Shown here piece after piece: positions 19,657 to 32,351 of a stretch of 64,000 nucleotides of DNA. The position numbers and the translations under genes were made by a program. Each line of letters begins with the position of its first letter. The first letter of the stretch is position 1. Origin of the DNA: Pseudomonas sp. MIACH (GTDB lineage: Bacteria > Pseudomonadota > Gammaproteobacteria > Pseudomonadales > Pseudomonadaceae); assembly GCF_001269925.1 (NCBI RefSeq), contig NZ_LHVO01000046.1:1-64000 (forward strand), written 5' to 3'. The notes under the pieces are model-generated. The model had not been told where the DNA came from, made no database searches, and saw nothing but the letters and a program-made list of their open reading frames with translations.

Positions 19657-21594
19657 ATGGGCCAGACTCGTTTTGCCAGTGGGCGTCAATTGGATCTGAT
19701 TTGCCTCGGGCGCCTGGGCGTCGACCTCTATGCACAGCAAGTAGGTGCGCGGCTTGAGGACGTGTCCAGCTTCGCCAAATACCTCGGCGGTTCCTCCGCC
19801 AATATCGCGTTCGGCACTGCCAGGCTGGGGCTCAAGTCGGCAATGTTGAGCCGGGTAGGGGACGACCACATGGGGCGTTTCCTGGTGGAGTCCCTGGCCC
19901 GCGAAGGCTGCGATGTCAGTGGCATCAAGGTCGACCCGGAACGCCTCACCGCCCTGGTGCTGCTGGGCCTCAAGGACCGCGAAACCTTTCCTCTGGTGTT
20001 CTACCGCGAAAACTGCGCTGACATGGCCCTGCGCGCCGAGGACGTCAACGAAGCCTTTATTGCCTCCAGCAAAGCCTTGCTGATCACCGGCACGCATTTC
20101 TCCACCGACGGCGTGTACAAGGCCAGCATCCAGGCCCTGGACTATGCGGCCAAGCACAACGTCAAGCGCGTGCTGGATATCGACTACCGCCCCGTGCTGT
20201 GGGGCCTGGCGGGTAAGGCTGACGGTGAAACCCGGTTTGTCGCCGACCAGAACGTCAGCCAGCATGTGCAGAACATCCTGCCGCGTTTCGACCTGATCGT
20301 CGGCACCGAAGAAGAATTCCTGATCGCCGGCGGCAGCGAAGATCTGCTCACCGCCTTGCGCACCGTGCGTGAACTGACCCCGGCGACCCTGGTGGTCAAG
20401 CTCGGCCCGCAAGGCTGCACGGTGATCCACGGCGCGATCCCGGCGCGGCTGGAAGATGGCGCCATCTACCCCGGCGTGCGGGTTGAAGTGCTCAACGTGC
20501 TGGGCGCTGGCGATGCCTTTATGTCCGGCTTTCTCAGCGGCTGGATCAATGACGCGAGCGATGAGCGCTGCAGCCAATTGGCCAATGCCTGCGGCGGTCT
20601 CGTCGTGTCGCGCCACGCCTGTGCGCCGGCCATGCCGACGCCTGCCGAGCTGGATTACCTGTTCAGCAGCCCGGTGCCGATCACCCGGCCTGACCAGGAC
20701 GCGACCCTGCAACGTCTGCACCGCGTCACTGTGCCGCGCAAAGCCTGGAAACAGCTGTTCATCTTTGCCTTCGATCACCGCTGGCAACTGGTCGACCTGG
20801 CGCAACGCGGCGGCCAGGACCTGACCCGCATCAGCGAGATCAAGCAGCTGTTTATCCAGGCCATCGAACGCGTGGAGAAAAAGCTCGCCGAGCAGGGTGT
20901 CGAGGCCGACGTGGGCCTGTTGGCCGACCAGCGCTTCGGCCAGGACGCGCTGAATGCCGCCAGCGGTCGTGGCTGGTGGATCGCGCGCCCGGTGGAGGTG
21001 CAGAACTCGCGGCCGCTGGCGTTCGAACATGGCCGCTCGATCGGCAGCAACCTGATTGCCTGGCCCCAGGAGCAGATCATCAAGTGCCTGGTGCAATACC
21101 ACCCCGACGACGAGCCCCTGTTGCGCCTGGAGCAGGAAGCGCAACTCAAGGCGGTGTACGAGGCTTCGGTGACCAGCGGCCATGAACTGTTGCTGGAAGT
21201 CATCCCGCCCAAGGACCATCCGTCCACCTACCCTGACGTGCTCTACCGCAGCCTCAAGCGCCTGTACAACCTGGGTATCTACCCGGCGTGGTGGAAGATC
21301 GAGGCACAGTCGGCCGAGGACTGGAAAAAGCTCGACGAACTGATCCAGGAGCGCGACCCGTACTGCCGTGGCGTGGTGTTGCTGGGTCTGAACGCCTCGG
21401 CCGAATGCCTGGCCGCCGGCTTCCAGCAAGCCAGCCAGAGCAGTACCTGCCGTGGGTTTGCCGTGGGCCGCACGATCTTCCAGGAACCGAGCCGTTTGTG
21501 GATGGCGGGGGAGATTGATGATGAGACGTTGATTCAGCAGGTACAGGCGACCTTCGAACAACTCATCAACGCCTGGCGCAGTGCCCGAGGCTAA
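19657..21594 (+). CDS. iolC: 5-dehydro-2-deoxygluconokinase fused to DUF2090 domain
   Basis: A 645-residue fusion. The N-terminal PfkB/ribokinase-type kinase (about 1-330) has CLGRLGVDLY, the GGSSANIAFG sugar-binding segment and the anion-hole motif GAGDAF near 283-288. It phosphorylates 5-dehydro-2-deoxygluconate. The C-terminal half (about 345-645) is a DUF2090, aldolase-like TIM-barrel domain (FIFAFDHRWQL, LLADQRFG, VVLLGLNA). It may supply the IolJ step, cleavage of the phosphorylated product, since no separate iolJ is seen (inference). The ATG at 19657 has an AGGA site. Confidence 0.92.
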   Translation: MGQTRFASGRQLDLICLGRLGVDLYAQQVGARLEDVSSFAKYLGGSSANIAFGTARLGLKSAMLSRVGDDHMGRFLVESLAREGCDVSGIKVDPERLTALVLLGLKDRETFPLVFYRENCADMALRAEDVNEAFIASSKALLITGTHFSTDGVYKASIQALDYAAKHNVKRVLDIDYRPVLWGLAGKADGETRFVADQNVSQHVQNILPRFDLIVGTEEEFLIAGGSEDLLTALRTVRELTPATLVVKLGPQGCTVIHGAIPARLEDGAIYPGVRVEVLNVLGAGDAFMSGFLSGWINDASDERCSQLANACGGLVVSRHACAPAMPTPAELDYLFSSPVPITRPDQDATLQRLHRVTVPRKAWKQLFIFAFDHRWQLVDLAQRGGQDLTRISEIKQLFIQAIERVEKKLAEQGVEADVGLLADQRFGQDALNAASGRGWWIARPVEVQNSRPLAFEHGRSIGSNLIAWPQEQIIKCLVQYHPDDEPLLRLEQEAQLKAVYEASVTSGHELLLEVIPPKDHPSTYPDVLYRSLKRLYNLGIYPAWWKIEAQSAEDWKKLDELIQERDPYCRGVVLLGLNASAECLAAGFQQASQSSTCRGFAVGRTIFQEPSRLWMAGEIDDETLIQQVQATFEQLINAWRSARG

Positions 21595-21604
21595 ACCCAG
21601 CTCT

Positions 21605-21634
21605 AAATGTGAGGGGGCAAGCCCTCCCCACATA
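21605..21634. terminator. Imperfect hairpin in the iolC-iolE gap
   Basis: ATGTGAGGGGGC-AA-GCCCTCCCCACAT folds with mismatches. It has no T tract, so it more likely protects or attenuates the transcript within the operon than ends it. Confidence 0.45.
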
Positions 21635-21683
21635 AAGCAGAAAGCAGATCTCAGTGATACCTGAAAATAATAAAGGTGCAGCC

Positions 21684-22577
21684 ATGCCCGCAATCCGAAT
21701 TGGCATCAACCCGATCTCCTGGAGCAACGACGACCTTCCGGCCCTCGGCGGTGAAACCCCGCTGAGCACCGCCCTGAGCGAAGGCAAGGAAATCGGCTAC
21801 GAAGGTTTTGAGCTCAATGGCAAATTCCCCAAGGACGCCAAGGGCGTCGGTGACGTCCTGCGTCCCTATGACCTGGCGCTGGTCTCCGGCTGGTACTCCA
21901 GCCGCCTGGCCCGCCGCTCGGTGGCTGAAGAAATCGAGGCCATCGCCGGCCACGTCGAACTGCTGAAACAAAACGGCGCCAAGGTGCTGGTGTACGGCGA
22001 GGTGGCTGATTCGATCCAGGGCTCGCGCATTCGCCTGATCGAACGTCCACGTTTCCACAGTGAACAGGCCTGGCAGGAGTACGCCGACAAGCTCACCGAG
22101 CTGGCGCGTTTCACCTTGTCCCAGGGCGTGCGCCTGGCGTACCACCATCATATGGGCGCGTATGTCGAATCGCCTGAAGACATCGATCAGTTGATGCGGC
22201 GTACCGGGCCGGAAGTCGGCCTGCTGTTCGATTCGGGCCACTGCTACATGGGCGGCGGCGAACCCATCGAGGTGCTGCGCACGCATATCGACCGCGTCTG
22301 CCATGTGCATTTCAAGGACGTGCGTAAAGCCGTGGTGCAACTGGCGCGCAACCAGATGTGGAGCTTCCCCGATTGCATCGTCAACGGCACTTTCACCGTG
22401 CCCGGTGACGGCGATATCGATTTTGCCGAGTTGCTCGATGTGCTGATGGCCGCGAAATACGCGGGCTGGCTGGTGGTGGAAGCCGAGCAGGACCCGGCCG
22501 TGGCGCCCAGCTATGTCTATGCAAAAAAGGGTTATGACACGTTGCGTGCGCTTCTCAACGAGAGGACCAAACCATGA
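21684..22577 (+). CDS. iolE: Inosose dehydratase (2-keto-myo-inositol dehydratase)
   Basis: A 297-residue xylose-isomerase-like TIM barrel that removes water from 2-keto-myo-inositol to give the diketone used by IolD. It begins MPAIRIGINPISWSNDDLPALGG, the normal IolE start. Metal-ligand segments are RLAYHHHMGAYVES, LLFDSGHCYMGGG, HVHFKDV and VVEAEQDPA. An ATG at 21684 with AAAGGTG upstream is preferred over the frame's earlier ATG at 21654. It overlaps iolB by 4 bases. Confidence 0.92.
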   Translation: MPAIRIGINPISWSNDDLPALGGETPLSTALSEGKEIGYEGFELNGKFPKDAKGVGDVLRPYDLALVSGWYSSRLARRSVAEEIEAIAGHVELLKQNGAKVLVYGEVADSIQGSRIRLIERPRFHSEQAWQEYADKLTELARFTLSQGVRLAYHHHMGAYVESPEDIDQLMRRTGPEVGLLFDSGHCYMGGGEPIEVLRTHIDRVCHVHFKDVRKAVVQLARNQMWSFPDCIVNGTFTVPGDGDIDFAELLDVLMAAKYAGWLVVEAEQDPAVAPSYVYAKKGYDTLRALLNERTKP

Positions 22578-23362
22578 GCTTGCTGGTAAAGAGCAGCAAA
22601 CGCGGACAAACCATGGTCGCCCTGGAAGAGGGCCGCCTGGAGTACGTAGGCTTTGCCGCCTACCGCCTGAGCCTGGGTGAAACCCTGCCGGTCACCGCCG
22701 GTGATCAGGAGCTGTGCCTGGTGCTGCTCAGCGGTCGGGTCAATATCGAAGGCGAGGGCTTCAACTGGCAGAACCTCGGTGATCGCCAGTCAGTGTTCGA
22801 GGACAAATCGCCGTTCGCCGCGTATCTGCCGCCGGGTACCGACGCCCAGGTCACCGCGTTGAGCGACGTGCAGATTGCCGTCTGCGCCGCGCCGGGTGCG
22901 CCGGGTTTCGAGCCACGCCTGATCCGCCCCGAACACTGCAAGCGCAGCGTGCGCGGCAAAGGCGCCAACACCCGCTACGTGTGCGACATCCTGCCGGACA
23001 CCGACCCGGCCCATTCGCTGCTGGTGGTGGAAGTGCGCACGCCGTCGGGGCATTCGTCGAGCTACCCGCCGCACAAGCACGACACCGACGACCTGCCGCA
23101 CCAGAGCTTTCTCGAAGAGACCTACTACCACCAGATCAACCCGCCCCAGGGCTTTGTGTTCCAGCGCGTGTACACCGACGATCGCAGCATCGACCAGGCC
23201 ATGGCCGTGGAAAACAGCGACCTGGTGGTGGTGCCCAAGGGCTATCACCCGGTCAGCGTGCCGTATGGCTACGAGTCTTACTACCTGAACGTGATGGCCG
23301 GCCCCAAGCGTGCCTGGCATTTCCATAACGACCCGCAGCACAGTTGGCTGCTGGACCTCTAA
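22574..23362 (+). CDS. iolB: 5-deoxy-glucuronate isomerase
   Basis: A 262-residue double cupin that converts 5-deoxy-D-glucuronate to 5-dehydro-2-deoxygluconate. The metal-binding cupin segment is SSYPPHKHDTDDLP, with SFLEETYYHQINPPQGFVFQRVYTDD and the C-terminal WHFHNDPQHSWLLDL, all typical of IolB. It is translationally coupled to iolE through an ATGA overlap. Confidence 0.93.
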   Translation: MSLLVKSSKRGQTMVALEEGRLEYVGFAAYRLSLGETLPVTAGDQELCLVLLSGRVNIEGEGFNWQNLGDRQSVFEDKSPFAAYLPPGTDAQVTALSDVQIAVCAAPGAPGFEPRLIRPEHCKRSVRGKGANTRYVCDILPDTDPAHSLLVVEVRTPSGHSSSYPPHKHDTDDLPHQSFLEETYYHQINPPQGFVFQRVYTDDRSIDQAMAVENSDLVVVPKGYHPVSVPYGYESYYLNVMAGPKRAWHFHNDPQHSWLLDL

Positions 23363-23388
23363 AACGGTTTGGACGGAGAACAATAACA

Positions 23389-24204
23389 ATGAAGTCGCCT
23401 CTACGCTTTGCCCTTAACCGTATGGTCGCGCCCAACCTGTCCTTGCCGGATTTCATCCAGCTGGCCGTGGCCTTGAAATGCGATGCCATCGAGATTCGCA
23501 ACGACCTCAAGAATCGTCAGATCGAATACGGCACCCCGGCCAGCCGCGTGCGTGAATTGTGCGCGGCCCAGGGCATCACGGTGCTGTCGATCAACGCGCT
23601 GTACCCCTTTGACGTGTGGAATGACGAGCGCCGCGCCCAGGCGATAGCACTCGCCACCTATGCCCGCGAATGCGGTGCGCAAGGCTTGGTGATGTGCCCG
23701 TTCAATGAACCCGGCGACACCCGCAACGAAGCCCAGCGCGCCGCCGGTTTGCGCACCGCGTTGAGCGAGCTGGCGCCGATCCTGCGCGAGTACGGGATTC
23801 TCGGTTTTATCGAGCCCCTGGGCTTTGAAGAATGCGCCATGCGCCGCAAGCGCGTGGCGGTGGACGCGATCCAGTCCATCGGCGGCCTGGATGTGTTCCG
23901 CCTGGTGCACGACACCTTCCACCATCACCTGGCCAGCGAGCATGAGTTCTTCCCGGAACTGACCGGGCTGGTGCATATCTCCGGCGTGGAAGATGCCCAG
24001 GCGCCGCTCAATTCGATCCGCGACGGTCACCGCGTGTTGGTGGGCGAGGGCGATATCCTCGGCAATGCCGCGCAGATCGACACCTTGCTCAGCAGCGGTT
24101 ACAGCGGCTACCTGTCGTTCGAACCGTTTGCGACAAGCGTGCATGAGTTAGCGGATATCCAGCAGGCCTTGGGGGCAAGCATCGCCCACCTGCAGAAACG
24201 ATAA
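23389..24204 (+). CDS. iolI: TIM-barrel isomerase, IolI-like inosose isomerase
   Basis: A 271-residue xylose-isomerase-like barrel. Metal-ligand segments are [30 protein letters not shown] and YLSFEPFA. IolI converts 2-keto-myo-inositol to 1-keto-D-chiro-inositol, allowing use of other inositol isomers. Position between iolB and iolD supports the name; sequence alone fits a general sugar-phosphate isomerase/epimerase. The ATG at 23389 has GGAG upstream. Confidence 0.82.
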   Translation: MKSPLRFALNRMVAPNLSLPDFIQLAVALKCDAIEIRNDLKNRQIEYGTPASRVRELCAAQGITVLSINALYPFDVWNDERRAQAIALATYARECGAQGLVMCPFNEPGDTRNEAQRAAGLRTALSELAPILREYGILGFIEPLGFEECAMRRKRVAVDAIQSIGGLDVFRLVHDTFHHHLASEHEFFPELTGLVHISGVEDAQAPLNSIRDGHRVLVGEGDILGNAAQIDTLLSSGYSGYLSFEPFATSVHELADIQQALGASIAHLQKR

Positions 24205-24214
24205 GGGGCGCGAC

Positions 24215-27176
<2,962 letters not shown>

Positions 27177-27201
27177 ATCACTGAAGGAACTCTGTTAAAA
27201 A

Positions 27202-27290
27202 TGTGGGAGGGGGCTTGCCCCCGATGGCAGTGTGTCAGTCAACCAGTTGTTATCTGACCCACCGCTATCGGGGGCAAGCCCCCTCCCACA
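27202..27290. repeat. Inverted pair of 24-base intergenic repeats
   Basis: TGTGGGAGGGGGCTTGCCCC followed by CGAT (27202-27225) and its exact complement (27267-27290) face each other across 41 bases. Each copy also folds on itself (GGGGGC-TT-GCCCCC). The pair lies between iolG and the next gene and may end or stabilise the iol transcript. Confidence 0.8.
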
Positions 27291-27325
27291 GTTGATTGGT
27301 TTCCAATTCAATTCAGGAGTTGATC

Positions 27326-28354
27326 ATGCGAATCGGACTTGTCGGCTATGGCCACGGAGGGCGCTTCTTTCATGCGCCGCTGATTGCAACTTTGCCGGGG
27401 GCGACGTTTGTCGGTGTCGTCACCCGCTCACCCGAACGTCGCCAGCAACTGGCAACCGACCACCCCGGCGTCCAGGCCTTTGACAGCATCGGCCAGATCG
27501 TCGAAGCCGGTGTTGATGCCTTGGTCATCTCCACCACCCTCAAGGGCCGCCCGGCGCTGGTGCTGGAGGCTATCGAACACGGTGTGACGGTGGTCAGCGA
27601 CAAACCCTTTGCCGCCAACGCTGAACAGGCCCAGGCGCTGATAACAGCCGCCGAACGCCATGAGGTGTTGCTCAGCGTCTACCAGAACCGGCGCTGGGAC
27701 TCGGACTACCTGACCCTGCGCAAATTGATCGACGCCGGCGCCTTGGGTGAGATCACCCGCTTTGAATCCCGCGTCGAGCGCTACAGCCCGCAAGCCGTGG
27801 GCAATGCCAGCGGCGGCGGCTGGTTGCGCGATCTGGGCAGCCACCTGGTGGACCAGGCGCTGCAACTGTTCGGCCCGGTGGACCGGGTCTTTGCGCAGTT
27901 ACAGTTCACCCCTGAATACCCGAACCTCGACCATGGTTTCTTCGTCTCCCTGACCCACGCCAACGGAGTGGTTTCCCATTTGTGGGGCAACGCCCTGCAG
28001 AACAGCCAGGCTCCGCGTTTTCGCGTCAGTGGCACCTTGGGTTGCTACACCGTGGACGGACTGGACGGCCAGGAAGAAGCGCTGATGGCCGGCAAGTCGC
28101 CGAAAACCGAAGGCGAGCACTGGGGTGCAGAAGAACATCGCCGCTGGGGCTGGTTCGAACAGGGGCCGGAACGTGAGCGAGTGCCGTCGGAGAAGGGCTG
28201 CTGGACCCAGTTCTATCGCCAGTTGCAAGCGGCCGTGCAAGGGCAGGGACCGTTGCCCGTGGATGCGTATGACGCGCTGGAAACCACCCGTATATTGGAC
28301 GCCGCACGCCTCAGCGCCGAGCGCCAGCAGGTGGTTTCAACAAAAATAGAATAA
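27326..28354 (+). CDS. Gfo/Idh/MocA oxidoreductase, IolW-like scyllo-inositol dehydrogenase
   Basis: A 342-residue dehydrogenase. The Rossmann segment LVGYGHGGRFFHAPLI resembles the YvaA/IolW group, whose members reduce scyllo-inosose with NADPH. Catalytic lysine is in VVSDKPFAAN, then SVYQNRRWDSDYLTLRKLI and the DLGSHLVDQALQLFG motif. The ATG at 27326 has a CAGGAG site. Position between the iol operon and the inositol importer supports a role in using scyllo- or other inositol isomers (inference). Confidence 0.78.
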   Translation: MRIGLVGYGHGGRFFHAPLIATLPGATFVGVVTRSPERRQQLATDHPGVQAFDSIGQIVEAGVDALVISTTLKGRPALVLEAIEHGVTVVSDKPFAANAEQAQALITAAERHEVLLSVYQNRRWDSDYLTLRKLIDAGALGEITRFESRVERYSPQAVGNASGGGWLRDLGSHLVDQALQLFGPVDRVFAQLQFTPEYPNLDHGFFVSLTHANGVVSHLWGNALQNSQAPRFRVSGTLGCYTVDGLDGQEEALMAGKSPKTEGEHWGAEEHRRWGWFEQGPERERVPSEKGCWTQFYRQLQAAVQGQGPLPVDAYDALETTRILDAARLSAERQQVVSTKIE

Positions 28355-28375
28355 AATTCTAAAACAGGTTGATAT

Positions 28376-28389
28376 GGAAATTATTTTCC
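28376..28389. promoter_or_regulatory. IolR operator before the ABC importer block
   Basis: GGAA-ATTATT-TTCC is a perfect GGAA-N6-TTCC dyad. A second dyad TAGAAT-AAA-ATTCTA lies just upstream (28347-28361), overlapping the end of the preceding gene. The site is 318 bases upstream of the binding-protein ATG and 93 upstream of a 58-codon ORF. Confidence 0.65.
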
Positions 28390-28481
28390 AATAAAGTCTT
28401 TTCCAGGTTGCATAAAGTACGTTCGGACTCGATTCGGGCGACTCAACAAAAACAAGATCAAAAACAACCAGGTACCGTCAG

Positions 28482-28658
28482 ATGAAAATCTTCAACGCTG
28501 TACTGCGAGTTTTACGCCCTGCCCACACGCCCCGCGGCCTGCCCCGCGCCCGGCCGTTCTACTTCTCCTTCCTTAATATGCTGTGCGTCGAAAACCAAGG
28601 CGCGCTGGTCTGCTGCATTCCAGGCGCACCGGTCGTACGACTGCCCGCCGAGCTCTGA
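28482..28658 (+). CDS. Possible 58-codon small gene in the transporter leader
   Basis: An open frame ATG..TGA encodes 58 residues starting MKIFNAVLRVLRPAHTPRGL, with a Cys-containing C-terminal half (MLCVENQGALVCCIPGAP). It lies between the IolR operator and the binding-protein gene, in the same direction. The ribosome site (AGGTACCGTCAG) is weak. No family is recognised. It could be a real small protein, a leader peptide or chance. Confidence 0.35.
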   Translation: MKIFNAVLRVLRPAHTPRGLPRARPFYFSFLNMLCVENQGALVCCIPGAPVVRLPAEL

Positions 28659-28706
28659 TAAACGCAACGTCCAAAAAACCAACAAGAAAGTGGAGACAGA
28701 CCGTTC

Positions 28707-29642
28707 ATGAAGACCCCGATCCGTTTTACCGCGCTGGCTTTATCCTTGATGCTGGCCAGCGGTTTTGCCAGCGCCGCCGACATCAAGGTCGGCGTGAGCA
28801 TGTCCGCGTTCGATGACACCTTCCTCACTTACCTGCGCGAAGACATGGACAAGCAAGCCAAGTCCTATCCCAAGGGCGATGGCGTGCAGCTGCAGTTCGA
28901 AGACGCCCGCGCCGACGTGGTCAAGCAACTGAGCCAGGTGGAGAACTTTATCAGCCAGAAAGTCGACGCGATTATCGTCAACCCGGTCGACACAGCCTCC
29001 ACCAAGAACATCATCAATGCCGCGACCAAGGCCGGTATCCCGCTGGTGTTCGTCAACCGCCGTCCCGACCAGAAGGACTTGCCCAAGGACGTGGTGGCCG
29101 TGACCTCCGATGACGTCGAGGCCGGCAAGCTGCAAATGCAGTACATCGCTGAAAAACTCGGTGGCAAGGGCAAGATCGTGATCCTGCTGGGCGACCTGGC
29201 GAACAACTCCACCACCAACCGCACCAAGGGTGTGAAGGAAGTGTTGGCCAAGTACCCGGACATCAAGATCGAACAGGAACAGACCGGCATCTGGCTGCGG
29301 GACAAGGGCATGACCCTGGTCAACGATTGGCTGACCCAAGGCCGTGAGTTCAATGCGGTGTTGGCCAACAACGATGAGATGGCAATCGGCGCGTCCATGG
29401 CGCTGAAATCGGCCGGCAAGGAAAAGGGCAGTGTGTTGATCGCGGGGGTCGACGGTACGCCGGACGGCTTGAATGCGATCACCAAGGGTGACATGGCCGC
29501 CTCCGCGTTCCAGGACGCCAAGGGCCAGGCAGTGGGCTCAGTGGAAGCGGCGCGCAAGATGGCCAAGAAGGAACCGGTCGAGCAGAACGTGATCATCCCG
29601 TTCCAGTTGATCACGCCGGAAAACGTCGCCAAGTTCAAGTAG
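28707..29642 (+). CDS. ibpA: Periplasmic sugar/inositol-binding protein (ribose-type ABC importer)
   Basis: A 311-residue RbsB-like binding protein with signal peptide MKTPIRFTALALSLMLASGFASA. The mature part starts ADIKVGVSMSAFDDTF and has the family segments NPVDTASTKNIINAATKAGIPLVFVNRRP and VLANNDEMAIGASMAL. Placement behind an IolR operator suggests myo-inositol as ligand, as for Caulobacter IbpA (inference). GGAG ribosome site upstream. First gene of a three-gene importer. Confidence 0.85.
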   Translation: MKTPIRFTALALSLMLASGFASAADIKVGVSMSAFDDTFLTYLREDMDKQAKSYPKGDGVQLQFEDARADVVKQLSQVENFISQKVDAIIVNPVDTASTKNIINAATKAGIPLVFVNRRPDQKDLPKDVVAVTSDDVEAGKLQMQYIAEKLGGKGKIVILLGDLANNSTTNRTKGVKEVLAKYPDIKIEQEQTGIWLRDKGMTLVNDWLTQGREFNAVLANNDEMAIGASMALKSAGKEKGSVLIAGVDGTPDGLNAITKGDMAASAFQDAKGQAVGSVEAARKMAKKEPVEQNVIIPFQLITPENVAKFK

Positions 29643-29707
29643 CCCTGACATAACAACAATGAACCGGCAGGGCGGTCGTGCCCGCCCTGCTGATGGAGTA
29701 CCGTCTT

Positions 29708-31261
29708 ATGCTCGCTCAAGCCGCTGTCTCGCAGCCTCCCGGTATCCAGCCGTTGCCGCTGGACGAACCCTACCTGTTGGAAATCGTCAACATCAGCAAA
29801 GGCTTTCCCGGCGTCGTGGCCCTGGCCGACGTACAACTGCGTGTGCGCCCCGGCACGGTGCTGGCGCTGATGGGCGAGAACGGTGCGGGCAAGTCGACCT
29901 TGATGAAGATCATCGCCGGCATCTACCAGCCCGACGCCGGCGAAATCCGCCTGCGCGGCAAGCCGATCGTGTTTGAGACTCCGCTGGCGGCGCAGAAGGC
30001 CGGGATCGCAATGATCCACCAGGAACTCAACCTGATGCCGCACATGAGCATCGCCGAGAATATCTGGATCGGACGCGAGCAGCTCAACAGCCTGCACATG
30101 GTCAACCACCGCGAAATGCACCGCTGCACCGCCGAGTTGCTGGCGCGCCTGCGCATTAACCTGGACCCCGAGGAACACGTGGGTAACCTGAGCATCGCCG
30201 AGCGGCAGATGGTCGAGATTGCCAAGGCCGTGTCCTACGACTCCGACATCCTGATCATGGATGAACCGACGTCGGCCATTACCGATAAGGAAGTGGCCCA
30301 CCTGTTTTCGATCATTGCCGACCTCAAGGCCCAGGGCAAAGGCATCGTCTACATCACGCACAAAATGAACGAAGTGTTCGCCATTGCCGATGAAGTGGCG
30401 GTGTTCCGCGACGGCCAGTACATCGGCCTGCAACGCGCCGACAGCATGAACAGTGACAGCCTGATCTCGATGATGGTGGGGCGTGAGCTGAGCCAGTTGT
30501 TCCCGGTGCGCGAGACGCCCATTGGCGAGCTGCTGCTGTCGGTGCGCGACCTGCGCCTGGACGGGGTGTTCAAGGGCGTGTCGTTCGACCTGCATGCCGG
30601 TGAGATCCTCGGCATCGCCGGGCTGATGGGCTCGGGGCGTACCAATGTGGCGGAAACCATTTTCGGCATCACCCCCAGCAGCGGTGGGCAGATCACCCTG
30701 GATGGCGAGGCGGTGCGCATCAGCGACCCGCACATGGCCATCGAAAAAGGCTTTGCGCTGTTGACCGAGGACCGCAAGCTCAGTGGCCTGTTCCCCTGCC
30801 TGTCGGTGCTGGAAAACATGGAAATGGCCGTGCTGCCGCACTATTCGGGCAACGGTTTTATCCAGCAGAAAGCCCTGCGCGCCCTGTGCGAGGACATGTG
30901 CAAGAAACTGCGGGTGAAGACGCCGTCCCTGGAGCAGTGCATCGACACCTTGTCCGGCGGCAACCAGCAGAAAGCCTTGCTGGCGCGCTGGCTGATGACC
31001 AACCCACGCTTGCTGATTCTCGATGAACCGACCCGGGGTATCGACGTGGGGGCCAAGGCCGAGATCTATCGCTTGATCTCGTTCCTCGCCAGCGAAGGCA
31101 TGGCGGTGATCATGATTTCCTCGGAGCTGCCTGAAGTGCTGGGCATGAGCGACCGGGTGATGGTGATGCACGAAGGCGAACTGATGGGCACCCTGGACCG
31201 CGCCGATGCGACCCAGGAAAAAGTCATGCAGCTGGCCTCCGGTATGACCGCGGTCCACTGA
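29708..31261 (+). CDS. iatA: Sugar/inositol ABC importer ATP-binding protein (double domain)
   Basis: A 517-residue RbsA-type protein with two ATPase domains. The first has Walker A GENGAGKS and Walker [11 protein letters not shown]. The second has a variant P-loop ([12 protein letters not shown]), normal for RbsA proteins, then signature [15 protein letters not shown] and [19 protein letters not shown]. The start was placed at the ATG at 29708, which has GGAG nine bases upstream; GTG 29678 and ATG 29693 are also in frame. Lies between binding protein and permease genes. Confidence 0.9.
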   Translation: MLAQAAVSQPPGIQPLPLDEPYLLEIVNISKGFPGVVALADVQLRVRPGTVLALMGENGAGKSTLMKIIAGIYQPDAGEIRLRGKPIVFETPLAAQKAGIAMIHQELNLMPHMSIAENIWIGREQLNSLHMVNHREMHRCTAELLARLRINLDPEEHVGNLSIAERQMVEIAKAVSYDSDILIMDEPTSAITDKEVAHLFSIIADLKAQGKGIVYITHKMNEVFAIADEVAVFRDGQYIGLQRADSMNSDSLISMMVGRELSQLFPVRETPIGELLLSVRDLRLDGVFKGVSFDLHAGEILGIAGLMGSGRTNVAETIFGITPSSGGQITLDGEAVRISDPHMAIEKGFALLTEDRKLSGLFPCLSVLENMEMAVLPHYSGNGFIQQKALRALCEDMCKKLRVKTPSLEQCIDTLSGGNQQKALLARWLMTNPRLLILDEPTRGIDVGAKAEIYRLISFLASEGMAVIMISSELPEVLGMSDRVMVMHEGELMGTLDRADATQEKVMQLASGMTAVH

Positions 31262-31319
31262 CGAACAGCCGCGCGGGCCTGCGGTTGGCCCGTGCCATAG
31301 AATAAGAAGGTGATTGGCT

Positions 31320-32342
31320 ATGAACGCAATAACAGACAACAAGCCTGCCACGGCACCGGTCAAGCACCGGCGACGCTTGCCTACCGAGCTGAGCATCTTC
31401 CTGGTGCTGATCGGCATCGGCCTGGTGTTTGAGCTGTTTGGCTGGATCGTGCGTGACCAGAGCTTCCTGATGAATTCCCAGCGCCTGGTGCTGATGATCC
31501 TGCAAGTGTCGATCATCGGCCTGCTGGCGATCGGCGTGACCCAGGTGATCATCACCACGGGGATCGACCTGTCTTCGGGTTCGGTGCTGGCGCTGTCGGC
31601 GATGATCGCCGCCAGTTTGGCGCAAACCTCCGACTTTTCCCGGGCGGTGTTCCCTTCGCTGACGGACTTGCCGGTGTGGATTCCGGTGGCGATGGGGTTG
31701 GGGGTGGGGCTGCTGGCGGGGGCGATCAACGGCAGCATCATTGCGGTGACCGGTATCCCGCCGTTTATCGCGACCCTGGGCATGATGGTCTCGGCCCGTG
31801 GCCTGGCGCGCTACTACACCGAAGGCCAGCCGGTGAGCATGCTCTCGGATTCGTACACGGCCATCGGTCATGGTGCGATGCCGGTGATCATCTTTCTGGT
31901 GGTGGCGGTGATCTTCCATATCGCCCTGCGCTACACCAAGTACGGCAAGTACACCTACGCCATCGGCGGCAATATGCAGGCGGCGCGGACGTCGGGGATC
32001 AACGTCAAGCGTCACCTGATCATCGTCTACAGCATTGCCGGCCTCCTGGCAGGCCTGGCCGGTGTGGTGGCCTCGGCACGCGCTGCCACCGGCCAGGCGG
32101 GCATGGGCATGTCTTATGAGCTGGATGCGATTGCCGCCGCGGTGATCGGCGGCACCAGCCTGGCGGGCGGGGTAGGGCGTATCACCGGCACCGTGATCGG
32201 CGCGCTGATCCTCGGGGTGATGGCCAGCGGGTTTACCTTTGTCGGGGTGGATGCGTATATCCAGGACATCATCAAGGGCCTGATCATCGTGGTGGCGGTG
32301 GTGATCGACCAATATCGCAATAAGCGCAAGCTCAAGCGCTGA
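31320..32342 (+). CDS. iatP: Sugar/inositol ABC importer permease
   Basis: A 340-residue RbsC-type permease of about eight to ten helices. Family segments are GIDLSSGSVLALSAMIAA, NGSIIAVTGIPPFIATLGMMVSARGLA, YAIGGNMQAARTSGI and the C-terminal AAAVIGGTSLAGGVGRITGTVIGALILGVM. ATG at 31320 has AAGAAGG ten bases upstream. A hairpin terminator follows. The inositol role is inferred from the IolR operator and the adjoining iol genes. Confidence 0.87.
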   Translation: MNAITDNKPATAPVKHRRRLPTELSIFLVLIGIGLVFELFGWIVRDQSFLMNSQRLVLMILQVSIIGLLAIGVTQVIITTGIDLSSGSVLALSAMIAASLAQTSDFSRAVFPSLTDLPVWIPVAMGLGVGLLAGAINGSIIAVTGIPPFIATLGMMVSARGLARYYTEGQPVSMLSDSYTAIGHGAMPVIIFLVVAVIFHIALRYTKYGKYTYAIGGNMQAARTSGINVKRHLIIVYSIAGLLAGLAGVVASARAATGQAGMGMSYELDAIAAAVIGGTSLAGGVGRITGTVIGALILGVMASGFTFVGVDAYIQDIIKGLIIVVAVVIDQYRNKRKLKR

Positions 32343-32351
32343 CGCAGTACA

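Noticed and set aside
19534-21693. 719-codon minus-strand ORF opposite iolC
   Set aside because: Antisense of the well-supported iolC; His/Gln/Val-rich shadow composition without motifs.
28865-31783. 972-codon minus-strand ORF across the ABC importer genes
   Set aside because: It crosses three real genes in antisense and has no motif; high GC keeps this frame open by chance.
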